A program made the position numbers and the translations under genes. A DNA stretch of 64,000 nucleotides from Candidatus Handelsmanbacteria bacterium (GTDB lineage: Bacteria; Latescibacterota; UBA2968; UBA8231). Positions 1 to 9,149 of the stretch are shown one piece after another. Numbering within the stretch: the stretch's first letter is position 1; every line of letters starts with the position of its first letter. The notes below the pieces were generated by a model. It saw nothing but the letters and a program-made list of their open reading frames with translations, did no database searches and was not told the origin of the DNA. The stretch lies in the NCBI GenBank assembly GCA_016867395.1, contig VGJS01000001.1, positions 1-64,000 on the forward strand, read 5' to 3'.

Positions 1-738
1 GCCATCGCCCGCAAGGTGGACGGGCTGGGGGTCAGTTGCCCCGACCCGGAGGCCATCCGCCCCAACATCGAGCGCGCCAAGGCCGCCGGTATCCCGGTAA
101 TCGTACTTAACACCGCCGACCCCAAGGCCGGCACCCCCAGGGCTCTGCCCACCCTCTTCTACGTCGGGGCCAGCGAGTACCTGGGCGGCCAGGCCAATGG
201 CCGGGCGGTGCTGGCCGAGGCCGAAAAACGCGGTCTCAAACTCGAACGGGCCCTCTGCCCCATCCAGGAGGTGGGCCACAGCGGCCTGGAGGCCCGGCTG
301 GCCGGCTTCCGCAGTGTCCTGGAGCCAGCCGGGGTGGCGGTGGACGGCCTGACCATCTCCAACGACGTGGAGCAGTCGGCCGGCCTACTCTCTGATTACT
401 TCCTCAGCCACCCCCAGACCCGCGCCATCGCCACCCTGGGCCCCCTGCCGGCCGACGCCTTCTACCTCTACGCCGACGAGCAGGGAAAGCAGCCAGGGGA
501 GATCCTCCACGTCACCCACGACACCAGCCCGGCCATCTTCCAGCACATCCGGCGGGGGTACACCCTCCAGGCCATCGACCAGCAGCCCTATCTCCAGGGC
601 TACCTCACCGTGGTCTTTCTCTACCTCCACCGCGAGTATGGCCTGACCCTGGCCGCCGACGCGCTGACCGGCCCCTTCGCCATCACCGCGGCCAATCTGG
701 GGTCCATCGAAGCCCTGGTGCAGTCCGGGGTGCGCTAG
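1..738 (+). CDS. Sugar ABC transporter substrate-binding protein (5' partial)
   Basis: The reading frame is open from base 1, so the gene begins outside the window; about 245 C-terminal residues are visible. They look like the C-terminal part of a periplasmic sugar-binding protein of the RbsB type (Peripla_BP_4), which would deliver a sugar to the permease and ATPase encoded next. The visible part includes the segments IPVIVLNTADP and VTHDTSPAIFQ and the ligand-site-like stretch QAIDQQPYLQGY. The stop TAG at 736-738 shares its last base with the GTG start of the permease, so translation is probably coupled. The substrate cannot be read from the sequence. Confidence 0.85.
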   Translation, partial: AIARKVDGLGVSCPDPEAIRPNIERAKAAGIPVIVLNTADPKAGTPRALPTLFYVGASEYLGGQANGRAVLAEAEKRGLKLERALCPIQEVGHSGLEARLAGFRSVLEPAGVAVDGLTISNDVEQSAGLLSDYFLSHPQTRAIATLGPLPADAFYLYADEQGKQPGEILHVTHDTSPAIFQHIRRGYTLQAIDQQPYLQGYLTVVFLYLHREYGLTLAADALTGPFAITAANLGSIEALVQSGVR

Positions 739-1736
739 TGGGTCGCCTCTCCCGCCACCCCTCCGCCGGCGCCATGGCCGGCTTCGGGGTCCTCTTCCTC
801 TTCTTTTCCCTGCTCTCCCCCGACACCTTCCTCTCCCACAACTCCCTCTCCTCCATCCTCACCAGCCAGGCCGTGCCCGGCATCGCCGCCATCGGCATCA
901 CCTTGCTGATGATCGGCGGCCAGTTCGACCTGTCGGTGGGCAGCATCATGGGGGTGGCCTCCCTGGTCTTCCTCTACAGCGTGGTGCAGGGGATGGACGT
1001 GCTCCTCGCCGCCTTCCTGGCCCTGGGCGCCGGGGCGCTGCTGGGACTGGTCAACGGGCTCCTGCTCGAATGGACCGGCATCCCCTCCTTCATCGTCACC
1101 CTGGGCACCATGCTGATCTACCGGGGGATCTGTCTGAGCGCCATCTCCGGGGGCAGCATCATCCGCTACGCCGACTACGCCGACCATGACCCCCTGATCC
1201 CCGTCCCCGGCACCTCCTGGCATCTGGACTTCTTCTGGCTGCTCAACGGCCAGGTAGAGGGACTGGAGGGCAACTACCGGCTCTCCATCCTGTGGTGGCT
1301 GCTGCTGGTGGTCCTCTTCGGCGTCCTGCTGAATCACACCCGTTTCGGCAATGCCCTCTACGCCGTTGGCGGCAATCCGCAGGCGGCGCGGGCCCAGGGG
1401 GTGGCCGTGAATCGGGTCCGCCGCTGGGCCTTTGTGTTGTCCGGGTTGCTGGCATCCCTGGGCGGCATCATCCAGGTGGCCCGGCTAAAGAGCGTCGATC
1501 CGCTGCGTGGGGAGGGCCTCGAACTGGAGGTGATCGCCGCCGCGGTGATCGGCGGCACCCTGCTCAGCGGCGGGTACGGCAGCGTGTTGGGCGCCGCGGT
1601 TGGGGTGGCCCTCACCGGCATGCTGCGCACCGGCCTGGTGCTTCTGGGGGTGCCTGCCAACGCCTTCCGCGGCGCCCTGGGCGCCCTGATGATCGCCGCG
1701 GTGGTGATCAACACCCTAGCCCGCAGGAGAACCTGA
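738..1736 (+). CDS. Sugar ABC transporter permease (RbsC/FrcC-like)
   Basis: Inner-membrane channel subunit of the sugar importer, 332 residues, the usual size for BPD_transp_2 permeases. Hydrophobic segments run throughout. Family-typical patches are GGQFDLSVGSIMGVASL near residue 56 and GGTLLSGGYGSVLGA near residue 272. It starts with GTG at 738, overlapping the binding-protein stop by one base, and is followed after 3 bases by the ATPase. The order binding protein-permease-ATPase is that of FrcBCA-like importers. Confidence 0.9.
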   Translation: MGRLSRHPSAGAMAGFGVLFLFFSLLSPDTFLSHNSLSSILTSQAVPGIAAIGITLLMIGGQFDLSVGSIMGVASLVFLYSVVQGMDVLLAAFLALGAGALLGLVNGLLLEWTGIPSFIVTLGTMLIYRGICLSAISGGSIIRYADYADHDPLIPVPGTSWHLDFFWLLNGQVEGLEGNYRLSILWWLLLVVLFGVLLNHTRFGNALYAVGGNPQAARAQGVAVNRVRRWAFVLSGLLASLGGIIQVARLKSVDPLRGEGLELEVIAAAVIGGTLLSGGYGSVLGAAVGVALTGMLRTGLVLLGVPANAFRGALGALMIAAVVINTLARRRT

Positions 1737-1739
1737 GCC

Positions 1740-2483
1740 GTGGACCCCTTGCTCGAACTGCGCGGGGTGGAGCAGACCTTTGGCCGCCTGGTCGCACTCC
1801 ATCCCATCGACCTGAGCCTGAGAGCCGGCCAGATCACCGCCCTGCTGGGCGACAACGGGGCGGGCAAGTCCACCCTCATCAAGGTGATCACCGGCTTCCA
1901 CCCGCCCCGCCGGGGACAACTACTCTACGAGGGCGCTCCAGTGCGCTTCACCTCGCCCCAGCAGGCCCGAGATCGGGGCATCGAGGCGGTGTACCAGGAC
2001 CTGGCTCTGGTCCCTCGGTGCAGCATCGCCCGCAATTTCTTTTTGGGCCGCGAGCCCACCCGCCGGCCCTTTGGGCTTTTGGATCTGGCCGCCATGAACG
2101 AGGGCGCCCGCCGGGCCCTGGGGGAGATCGGCATCGCGATCCGCGACCCCCAGGATCCGGTCGAAACCCTGTCCGGGGGGGAGAGGCAGGCCGTGGCCAT
2201 CGGCCGGGCCGTGTACTTCGGCTCCCGCCTGCTCATCCTCGACGAGCCCACCTCAGCCCTCTCCATCGGCGAGACCCGCAAGGTGCTGGGTTACATGCGC
2301 CAGGCCAGGGACCGGGGCCTGGGGGTGCTCTTCATCACCCACAACCTGCACCACGTCTACGAGGTGGCCGATCACCTGGTGGTGCTCAGCCACGGCCGCG
2401 TAGTGGCCGACGCGCCCCGCGACCAACTCATCCCGGAACAGACTGCCGAGTTGATCATGGAGGGCCGGCTCTCCCCGCGCTGA
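1740..2483 (+). CDS. Sugar ABC transporter ATP-binding protein, single ABC domain
   Basis: ATPase that powers the importer. It has one ABC module in 247 residues: Walker A GDNGAGKST at 37-45, signature LSGGERQ at 144-150 and Walker B LLILDEP at 164-170, followed by the H-loop region FITHNLHH. Ribose-type importers usually have a tandem double-ABC protein (RbsA, about 500 residues). A single module resembles FrcA-type systems, which work as a homodimer. GTG start at 1740, three bases after the permease stop. Confidence 0.9.
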   Translation: MDPLLELRGVEQTFGRLVALHPIDLSLRAGQITALLGDNGAGKSTLIKVITGFHPPRRGQLLYEGAPVRFTSPQQARDRGIEAVYQDLALVPRCSIARNFFLGREPTRRPFGLLDLAAMNEGARRALGEIGIAIRDPQDPVETLSGGERQAVAIGRAVYFGSRLLILDEPTSALSIGETRKVLGYMRQARDRGLGVLFITHNLHHVYEVADHLVVLSHGRVVADAPRDQLIPEQTAELIMEGRLSPR

Positions 2484-2494
2484 GCCGGCCCCTA

Positions 2495-2523
2495 TTGCCC
2501 ACCCCCCCCTTGCGCGTTATTAT
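2495..2523 (+). promoter_or_regulatory. Candidate sigma70 promoter for the small protein at 2560
   Basis: TTGCCC at 2495-2500 and TATTAT at 2518-2523 are separated by 17 bases. It lies 36 bases upstream of the ATG at 2560 and just after the transporter operon, so it could start a separate transcript. Confidence 0.45.
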
Positions 2524-2559
2524 TTGCGAACAGTCATGCTCAGCGGAGGAAGGAGCGCT

Positions 2560-2853
2560 ATGGCAGCGACAGTCGAGGAACTGACCATCCACTACGAGGA
2601 AGAGGGCCAGGTGCTGCGCCGGGAACTGGCCAAAGATATCCTGACCCGCGGGTCGTGGACCACCATCATGTTCCTCTACCAGGATCTCGACCGCAAGAGC
2701 GGCGAGTACGGGCCCCACAAGGTCTCCATCCGGCGCTACCAGAAGCGCGAGGGCTCCTACGTGCAGCGCAGCAAGTTCGAGATCTCCAGCGGTGGCCAGG
2801 CCAAGGAGATCTGCAGGAAGATCCAGGAATGGTTCCCTGAACCTGCCGCCTAA
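2560..2853 (+). CDS. Small conserved protein of unknown function (97 aa)
   Basis: I know this type of sequence only as a conserved small hypothetical protein found in several bacterial phyla. It has no signal peptide and no membrane segment and is charged, with a predicted mixed beta/alpha pattern (EELTIHYEEEGQ, SWTTIMFLYQDLD, YGPHKVSIRRYQK, KEICRKIQEWF). An ATG at 2524 is possible, but the ATG at 2560 has a strong GGAGGAAGGAG ribosome-binding site 5-15 bases upstream. It has its own promoter candidate. No function is assigned. Confidence 0.75.
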   Translation: MAATVEELTIHYEEEGQVLRRELAKDILTRGSWTTIMFLYQDLDRKSGEYGPHKVSIRRYQKREGSYVQRSKFEISSGGQAKEICRKIQEWFPEPAA

Positions 2854-2919
2854 ACACACCTGCCTAGGGCCCCAGCCAGCAGCGGGGGAAGGGCACTGCC
2901 AATCCAGGAGAAGACGCCA

Positions 2920-3978
2920 ATGGCCCAGCCCCCCCTCCGCGCGGTGATCGTCGGGCTGACAGGTATCGGCGCTGCCCGGCCCGCCTCCGATCCCTCGCAG
3001 CCTATCTACCATCCAACCCCACCTTCCCACGCTGCGGCCTATCAACACCACCCCCGCACCGAGTTGGTCGCCGTCTGCGACCTGCGGACCGCTGCCCTCG
3101 AGGATTTCCGCCAGACCTGGCAGGATGTATGGCCCAACCTCCACTACTACACTGATTATGCCCTGATGTTGCGGGAGCAGCAGCCCGAGCTGGTCAGCAT
3201 CGCCACCTCGGATCACGCCCACGCCGACGTCTGTGTGGCCGCCACCCAAAGCGGGGCCAGGGCCATCCTCTGCGAGAAACCCATCGCCACCACCCTGGCC
3301 GATGCCGACCGGATGATCGGCGCCACCGCCGAGCGCGGTGTGCTCCTCTCCGTCGAGCATACCCGCCGCTGGGACCCTCTCTACCTGCGGGTCAGGCAGC
3401 TCCTCCACAGCGGAGAGTTGGGCCCCCTGCGCACCATGACCGCCGAGTTGTTCAGCCCCCGGGCCATGCTCTTCCGCAATGGCACCCACCTCATCGACCT
3501 GTTCAGTTTCTTCGGCGAGGCAGACCCCCTCTGGGTGGTAGCAGACCTGGAGGACGGCTTCGAAGACTACCGGGCGTACAAAGGGGATGGTGGGCGCAAT
3601 CCAGATCTCGAACCCTATGCCTCTGCCTATATACGCTTCGCCGGCGGCATCCGCGGCTTCTACAACTCCTACAAGGCCGCATACCCCGGTTCCGGCTTCA
3701 GTCTGGTCTGCGAGGAGGGGGTGGTGCGCATGACCGACCAAGGCGCACAGGTAAGCGTGGGCCGCAGCTTCACCGAGCTCTGGACCCGGGACCTGGTGCC
3801 GGGGACCTTCCTCCACACCCGGCAACTGGGCGCCCTGGCCGAACTCGTCCATGTACTCGAGAAGGGCGGTACCCTGATCTCCCCCGGCCCCGAGGCCCGC
3901 AAGGCGCTGGCCCTCACCCTGGCCATGCTCGAGTCCCATTGCCGGGGCAATATCCGCGTGGACCTGCCTCAGCCCTAG
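2920..3978 (+). CDS. Gfo/Idh/MocA-family NAD(P)-dependent oxidoreductase
   Basis: Probable dehydrogenase of a sugar or sugar acid, 352 residues, usual family length. The N-terminal Rossmann part begins AVIVGLTGIGAARP, a looser version of the usual GxGxxG. The family motif ILCEKPIATTLADAD (EKP) is clear, followed by the C-terminal substrate domain. AGGAG at 2906-2910 supports the ATG at 2920. It lies downstream of the sugar importer and may act on the imported compound; this is inference. A second family member is at 59264-60424. Confidence 0.85.
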   Translation: MAQPPLRAVIVGLTGIGAARPASDPSQPIYHPTPPSHAAAYQHHPRTELVAVCDLRTAALEDFRQTWQDVWPNLHYYTDYALMLREQQPELVSIATSDHAHADVCVAATQSGARAILCEKPIATTLADADRMIGATAERGVLLSVEHTRRWDPLYLRVRQLLHSGELGPLRTMTAELFSPRAMLFRNGTHLIDLFSFFGEADPLWVVADLEDGFEDYRAYKGDGGRNPDLEPYASAYIRFAGGIRGFYNSYKAAYPGSGFSLVCEEGVVRMTDQGAQVSVGRSFTELWTRDLVPGTFLHTRQLGALAELVHVLEKGGTLISPGPEARKALALTLAMLESHCRGNIRVDLPQP

Positions 3979-3981
3979 CCC

Positions 3982-6120
3982 ATGTGGCGGGCCACCCTCC
4001 TGCTGCTCCTCCCCGCTCTGAGCCAGGCCCAGCCCGCCCTGAAGCCGGTTCCCCTGGACCTGCCCTGCCGCTACGGGGTGATCGGCCTGCGCCCTTCCCA
4101 AGCCGCCCCCGACACCTTGGAGGTGCTGGGCCTGGTCCCCGGCGGGCCGGCCTCGCGCGCCGGCCTGCAAACCGGCGACCGCATCCTGGCCTCCCCCCCT
4201 TACGCCCTGCGCCGGGCAGAGGACCTGGCGCGGCTGGTGCAGAGCCGGGCACCGGGCGACACCCTGAACCTGCTGGTAGATCGGCGGGGCGAGATCTTTT
4301 CCTCCTCCTGCGCGGTCGCCGACCGGCTCGCCCTCTTCAGCTTCATGGGCGCCCCCCCAAGGCCTTTGCCCTTCACCCCCAACCCGGTGGAACAGGGGGT
4401 CGGGGCCCTGCTGTCCCGCCAACCCGGCGCCCTGGAGCGGTTGACCTTTGCCCTGGCAGCCGAGGACCTGGCGTACGGGGCCGACTGCCGCCTCAACCTG
4501 CCCCGCCGCGCCCTGCTCCACCCACTTTCGGCCCGGCAGGTTCTGGCTGAACTCGAAACCGCCGGTGCCGAAACCGATCTGATGCACCTGCTGGCCAGGG
4601 CAGCAGCCCACCTGGACCTGGGCCTGCACTCCCTGGCCCCTACCCCCCTCAAAGGGGATTCCCTGCTGGGGGCACTAGCCCCCGTCTTCCTCGCCAACCA
4701 GTGGGTCGAAACCGCCCTGTCCCCCCTGTCCCCGGAGGAGCTGCAGGCCCTGTGCGCCGGGGCCCCGGCCCTGCTCCGAACCCTGGCCGACCATCCCAGC
4801 CCCGACCTGGGCGACATCCTGCTCGACGCCCAACTGCGGCGGATGCTGGGCCTGGCCAAGCGGGTAGACCTGGCCCCGCTTTTCCGGGCTGCCGCCGGGT
4901 TGGCCTCCCTCTCCACCCCGAGCGCTCTGACTGCCCTGCGCCGGCTCTCCCGATCCCCGACCTCCGTCCCCACCCGCCCCCCAGGAATCGAAGGGGAATT
5001 GCTCTTTGCCCACCTCACCCCCCAGGGCTGGATCCTGGTTGGCGGGGAGGGCCCCAACCACTACCGGGGCGAGGCGACGGTGCTCATCGACCTGGGAGGG
5101 GACGACATATACGAGCTCGATCCCCTGCCCCCGGTCTTCCTGAGCATCGACTACCAGGGGAAGGACCAATACCGGGGTGCGGTCGCCGCCCCAATCGCCG
5201 GGGTGGCCCTGGTGCTGGACCTGGAGGGGGATGATCGGTACGAGGCCGGCTGGCTGGGCCAGGGTGCGGCCTTCTGTGGGGTGGGTGTGCTGCTGGACCG
5301 GGCCGGCAGCGATCAGTACCAGGCCGCCGAGTACGCCCAGGGCGCCGCCCTCTTCGGGGCCGGCCTGCTCCTCGATCAGGAGGGGAACGACACCTACTCG
5401 GCCGCCCGCCATGGCCAGGGCCTGGGCGGCCCCAGGGGCTTTGGCCTGCTGCGCGACGCCCAGGGGGACGACCAGTACCGGGTTGACGGCAAGGTACCCT
5501 CCGCGTACGGGGACGAAGGGCTGTTTGAGGGCTGGGCCCAGGGGGTGGGCTGCGGGGTGCGGGGCTATGCCGAGGGGGGCATCGGCCTGCTCCTCGACCA
5601 GAGGGGGAACGACCAGTACCAGGGGGGGAATTTCGCCCAGGGGACCGGCTACTTCTTCGGCCTGGGGGCCCTGGTGGACCGGGGCGGGGACGACCGGTAC
5701 CTGGGCGGACGCTACGCCCAGGGCACGGCGGCGCACCAGGCCGTGGGCCTGCTCTGCGACCGGGAAGGAAGTGATCGGTACGAAAGCCGACCCGCCCTTG
5801 GCCAGGGCAGCGCCTGGGATGCGGCCCTGGGCGCGTTGTTCGACCTGAGCGGGGACGACCGGTACCGGGGCGGGGAGTTGTCGCAAGGGGCCGGGGCCAT
5901 GAACGGCCTGGGCCTGCTCTACGACCGCCGGGGCCGCGACACCTACCAGGCCCTCTCAGGCCAGGGGGCCGGCGGCAGCCTGGAGTACTGGGGGGGCCGC
6001 GACGCCCCCAACCTGGGGCTGCTGCTGGACGGAGGGGGCCGGGACTCCTACAACCTCCCCGGCCGGGGCGACCGGACCGGGTTCAGCGAGCCGGGCCTGG
6101 GTTTCTTCGAGGATCAATGA
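3982..6120 (+). CDS. Secreted PDZ protein with about 12 DxxGxDxY repeats
   Basis: A 712-residue exported protein. An N-terminal signal peptide (MWRATLLLLLPALSQA) is followed by a PDZ-like domain at about 32-110 (YGVIGLRP, LVPGGPASRAGLQTGDRIL). A less distinctive middle region follows (about 110-360). The C-terminal half (about 360-712) is built of about 12 repeats of 22-46 residues with the consensus LLDxxGxDxYxxxxxxQGxxxxGxG. The DxxGxDxY core recalls the aspartate/glycine turns of calcium-binding beta-solenoids such as RTX repeats. A solenoid fold is inference. It starts 3 bases after the oxidoreductase stop. I do not know its function. Confidence 0.8.
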   Translation: MWRATLLLLLPALSQAQPALKPVPLDLPCRYGVIGLRPSQAAPDTLEVLGLVPGGPASRAGLQTGDRILASPPYALRRAEDLARLVQSRAPGDTLNLLVDRRGEIFSSSCAVADRLALFSFMGAPPRPLPFTPNPVEQGVGALLSRQPGALERLTFALAAEDLAYGADCRLNLPRRALLHPLSARQVLAELETAGAETDLMHLLARAAAHLDLGLHSLAPTPLKGDSLLGALAPVFLANQWVETALSPLSPEELQALCAGAPALLRTLADHPSPDLGDILLDAQLRRMLGLAKRVDLAPLFRAAAGLASLSTPSALTALRRLSRSPTSVPTRPPGIEGELLFAHLTPQGWILVGGEGPNHYRGEATVLIDLGGDDIYELDPLPPVFLSIDYQGKDQYRGAVAAPIAGVALVLDLEGDDRYEAGWLGQGAAFCGVGVLLDRAGSDQYQAAEYAQGAALFGAGLLLDQEGNDTYSAARHGQGLGGPRGFGLLRDAQGDDQYRVDGKVPSAYGDEGLFEGWAQGVGCGVRGYAEGGIGLLLDQRGNDQYQGGNFAQGTGYFFGLGALVDRGGDDRYLGGRYAQGTAAHQAVGLLCDREGSDRYESRPALGQGSAWDAALGALFDLSGDDRYRGGELSQGAGAMNGLGLLYDRRGRDTYQALSGQGAGGSLEYWGGRDAPNLGLLLDGGGRDSYNLPGRGDRTGFSEPGLGFFEDQ

Positions 6121-6124
6121 GCCC

Positions 6125-6544
6125 CTACTTGTGCTCCTTGTACGCGATGCAACTGATCTCCACCTTGAAACCAAAGACCAGGGTCACCCCCCCCACGCAG
6201 GCCCGGGAGGGAAAGCCATTCCTGAAATACGAGGCGTAGACCTTGTTCATGGTGTGGTAGTCCTCGATGTCGGCCAGGTACACCGTGGCGCTTACCACGT
6301 CATCAAAGGTATAGCCGTGCTCACCCAAGATCCGGCCGAGGTTCTCCATCACCTGCCGGGTCTCGGCCTCTACCGACTCCTTTACGTCCTTACCCGCCGC
6401 ATCGCGGGCCACCTGCCCGCTGACGTACAGCGTGTTCCCCGCCTGCCGCGCCGGGCTGAAGGGCAGCTTGCTCAGGGGCACGGACTCCTGGGCTGCAGCA
6501 CCACCGGCCAGCAGGACCAGGGCCCAGATCCAGAACTTTTCCAT
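6125..6544 (-). CDS. RidA-family protein with signal peptide
   Basis: A 139-residue RidA/YjgF/UK114 protein. RidA enzymes hydrolyse reactive enamine/imine intermediates released by PLP enzymes. The family core is present: GNTLYVSGQVARD, the conserved acidic stretch ESVEAETRQVMENL, VVSATVYLAD, and FPSRACVGG with the Arg that usually binds the carboxylate. Unusually, it begins with a hydrophobic export signal (WIWALVLLAGGAAAQ), so the mature protein should be periplasmic. It is divergent from an exported PLP enzyme at 6680 and ends 4 bases from the repeat protein's stop. Confidence 0.85.
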   Translation of the reverse strand: MEKFWIWALVLLAGGAAAQESVPLSKLPFSPARQAGNTLYVSGQVARDAAGKDVKESVEAETRQVMENLGRILGEHGYTFDDVVSATVYLADIEDYHTMNKVYASYFRNGFPSRACVGGVTLVFGFKVEISCIAYKEHK

Positions 6545-6606
6545 CGCTCTTCCTCGCTTGGAGATCCATTGCAGGTATGATGTTTACCACGATAGTCAAT
6601 GCCAGG

Positions 6607-6636
6607 TTGACGGGCAAGTCCCCATGGGCGTATGTA
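6607..6636 (+). promoter_or_regulatory. Weak candidate promoter for the PLP enzyme
   Basis: TTGACG at 6607-6612 and TATGTA at 6631-6636, spacing 18. The -35 is good and the -10 poor. It lies 44 bases upstream of the ATG at 6680. Confidence 0.3.
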
Positions 6637-6679
6637 CGTTCGTGGCCTTGCCCTACCGCCCTTTTCCGGAGATGGAGCC

Positions 6680-7981
6680 ATGGAACGCCGGAGCTTTGTC
6701 AGACATCTGGCTGCCGGCCTGGCCGGCCTGCCCCTGCTGCCCCACCTCAGCGCCGCGGCCAACGAGCAACTCCAGTCCCTGGCCGCCGACCTGCGAACCC
6801 TCGCCCCGGGCCCGGCCCAATGGCGGCGGGTCCGCGACGAGTTCAACTACACCCCGGGCCTGATCCACCTCAACTGCGGCACCATCGGCGCCACCCCCCG
6901 CCCCATCGTCGAGGCCCTCTGCGCCCTGCTGCACGAGCTGGAGAGCAGCCCCTACCACCACACCTTTGAGGGCAGCGGTCTGTACGGCCGCATCGAAGGG
7001 GTGCGGGAGAAGGCCGCGGCCTTCGTGGGGGCCGCCGCCGACGAGATCGCCCTGACCAGCAACACCACCGAGGGCATGAACGGGGTAGCCACCGGCATCG
7101 ACCTGCGCGAGGGCGACGAGGTGCTGACCACCGACCACGAGCACGGGGGGGGCATGGTGGGCTGGCAGTACATGGCCAAACACCGGGGCGCTCGCATCGT
7201 GCAACTGCGGATCCCCCCTCCGGCCCGGTCTGCCCAGCAGATCCTCGACCTGGTGGCCGCCCATCTCAGCCCCCGGACCCGGGTGTGTTTCTTTAGCCAT
7301 GTGGAAACCATCACCGGCACCCTGATGCCCATGGCCCGGATCAGCGACCTGGTCCGCCCCAAGGGCATCCTGCTGGTCTGCGACGGGGCCCAGGCCCCCG
7401 GCATGGTGGACGTTGACCTCAAGGCCCTTGGGGTGGACGCGTATGCATCGAGCAGCCACAAATGGATGCTCGCCCCCAAAGGCAGCGGCCTGCTCTACAT
7501 CCGCAAGGAGGCCCAGGAGCAGATCCACCCGGTGGTGGTCCACTCGGGGTTCGGCGCCTACTCGGCCTCGGTGGGCACCCGCAGTTGGCCCCAGCTCATC
7601 GCCCACGGCCTCACCATGGACTTCCACAATGCCATCGGGCGGCCCCAGGTCCAGGCCCGCTGCCGCCAGCTCAACACCTATCTGCGCCAGCGCCTCGACG
7701 CCCTGCCTCACCTGCGCTGCCTGACCCCCGCCGATCCCGAACTCTCCTCTCCGGGGATCGTCACCTACGCCCTCGACAAGGGCAAGAACGGCGAGATCGC
7801 CGCTCAACTCCACGGCCAGCACAACATCTGGGTCAAACCCGCGGCCGGGACCTACACCCTGCCCGGCGGCCTGCCCCACGAGGACTACAACGCCCTGCGC
7901 TTCTCCACCCACATCTACAACGACGAGGCCCAACTCGACCACGCCGCCGATATCCTGGGGGACATCCTCAAGGCGCTTTGA
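6680..7981 (+). CDS. Class V aminotransferase-like PLP enzyme with Tat signal
   Basis: A PLP-dependent fold-type I enzyme, about 433 residues, similar to isopenicillin-N-epimerase/cysteine-desulfurase-like class V proteins. The Schiff-base lysine is K261 in SSSHKWM. DGAQAPG holds the aspartate that contacts the PLP ring nitrogen. I chose the ATG at 6680 over the in-frame ATG at 6632. It has GGAG 9 bases upstream and starts an obvious twin-arginine signal ([16 protein letters not shown]), so the enzyme is probably exported folded with its cofactor. The substrate is unknown. Confidence 0.85.
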   Translation: MERRSFVRHLAAGLAGLPLLPHLSAAANEQLQSLAADLRTLAPGPAQWRRVRDEFNYTPGLIHLNCGTIGATPRPIVEALCALLHELESSPYHHTFEGSGLYGRIEGVREKAAAFVGAAADEIALTSNTTEGMNGVATGIDLREGDEVLTTDHEHGGGMVGWQYMAKHRGARIVQLRIPPPARSAQQILDLVAAHLSPRTRVCFFSHVETITGTLMPMARISDLVRPKGILLVCDGAQAPGMVDVDLKALGVDAYASSSHKWMLAPKGSGLLYIRKEAQEQIHPVVVHSGFGAYSASVGTRSWPQLIAHGLTMDFHNAIGRPQVQARCRQLNTYLRQRLDALPHLRCLTPADPELSSPGIVTYALDKGKNGEIAAQLHGQHNIWVKPAAGTYTLPGGLPHEDYNALRFSTHIYNDEAQLDHAADILGDILKAL

Positions 7982-8012
7982 CAGCTGTGGAAGGGTTCGT
8001 TTATTAGGGGAT

Positions 8013-9149
8013 ATGACACAGATCAAGCGCAATCCCACCCGGCCGGTGCAGATCGGCCAACTTACCATCGGCGGCGGGGCGCCCGTGGCGGTGCAGAGCA
8101 TGGCCGCCACCCGCACCCAGGACGTGGAGGCCACCCGGAGGCAACTGGAACTCCTGCAGGCGGCGGGCGCCGACCTGGTGCGGGTAGCCGTGGACAGCCG
8201 GCAGGATGTGGATGCCCTGGCCCGGATCAGCGAGGGGGCCAGGGTGCCGCTGAGCGTGGATCTGCAGGAGAACTACCGCCTCGCCGCCCAGGTGGCCCCC
8301 CACGTGCAGAAGCTGCGCTACAACCCAGGGCATCTCCATCACCACGAGCGCGACAAACCGGTGCGCGAGAAGGTGGCCTTCCTAGCCGAGCAGGCGGTCA
8401 AGAACGACTGCGCCCTGCGGGTAGGGGTCAACTGCGGCTCGGTGGACCCGACCCTGACCCAGCGCTTCCCGGCCGGGGACTCAATCTCCCCGATGGTCGA
8501 ATCCGCCCTGGCGCACTGCGCCCTGCTCGACGAACTCGGGTTCACCCGCTACTGCGTCTCCCTCAAGGACTCCGACCCGCAAAAGGTGATCGAGGCCAAC
8601 ACCCGCTTCGCTGCCCAGCGGCCCGAGGTGCCTGTACACCTGGGGGTCACCGAGGCCGGCATGCCCCCAGAGGGGATCATCAAGACCCGCATCGCCTTTG
8701 AGCAACTCCTAACCCAGGGCATCGGCGACACCCTGCGGGTCTCCCTCACCGTGCCCTTCGACGACAAGGGGGAAGAGATCCGCGTGGGCCGGCAGATCCT
8801 CGACGACATCCACACCGGCCGCTTCCGCTCCGTTCCCAAGGTGCTGAGCGATGGCCTCAACATCATCTCCTGCCCCTCCTGCTCCCGGGTGGAAAACAAC
8901 GCCTTCGTCGATCTGGCCCTCAAGGTGCGCGAGGTGACCCAGTACGCCAAGGCACACCGCATCACCATCGCGGTGATGGGCTGCCGGGTCAACGGCCCGG
9001 GAGAGACCGACGATGCCGACCTGGGGCTGTGGTGTGCCCCCAACTTCGTCAACCTCAAGCGCGGCGCCCAGCACCTGGGTCACTTTCCCTACGACCAGGT
9101 GCTGGACCGCCTCAAGGAAGAGGTGGACCGACTGATAGCGAACCGCTAG
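8013..9149 (+). CDS. ispG: 4-hydroxy-3-methylbut-2-en-1-yl diphosphate synthase
   Basis: IspG (GcpE) makes HMBPP from MEcPP in the non-mevalonate isoprenoid pathway, using a [4Fe-4S] cluster. It is 378 residues, the length of the standard bacterial enzyme. The TIM-barrel start is [20 protein letters not shown]. The cluster cysteines are C287 and C290 (SCPSC) and C324 ([10 protein letters not shown]), with the following Glu. Its stop overlaps the DAHP-synthase stop on the other strand by 3 bases, so the two genes converge. Confidence 0.96.
   Translation: MTQIKRNPTRPVQIGQLTIGGGAPVAVQSMAATRTQDVEATRRQLELLQAAGADLVRVAVDSRQDVDALARISEGARVPLSVDLQENYRLAAQVAPHVQKLRYNPGHLHHHERDKPVREKVAFLAEQAVKNDCALRVGVNCGSVDPTLTQRFPAGDSISPMVESALAHCALLDELGFTRYCVSLKDSDPQKVIEANTRFAAQRPEVPVHLGVTEAGMPPEGIIKTRIAFEQLLTQGIGDTLRVSLTVPFDDKGEEIRVGRQILDDIHTGRFRSVPKVLSDGLNIISCPSCSRVENNAFVDLALKVREVTQYAKAHRITIAVMGCRVNGPGETDDADLGLWCAPNFVNLKRGAQHLGHFPYDQVLDRLKEEVDRLIANR

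Noticed and set aside
735-1337. Long open frames antisense to real genes, such as 735-1337 or 33471-35690 minus
   Set aside because: They have Gln/Gly/Pro/Arg-rich translations typical of the reverse frames of GC-rich genes and lie wholly inside well-supported genes.
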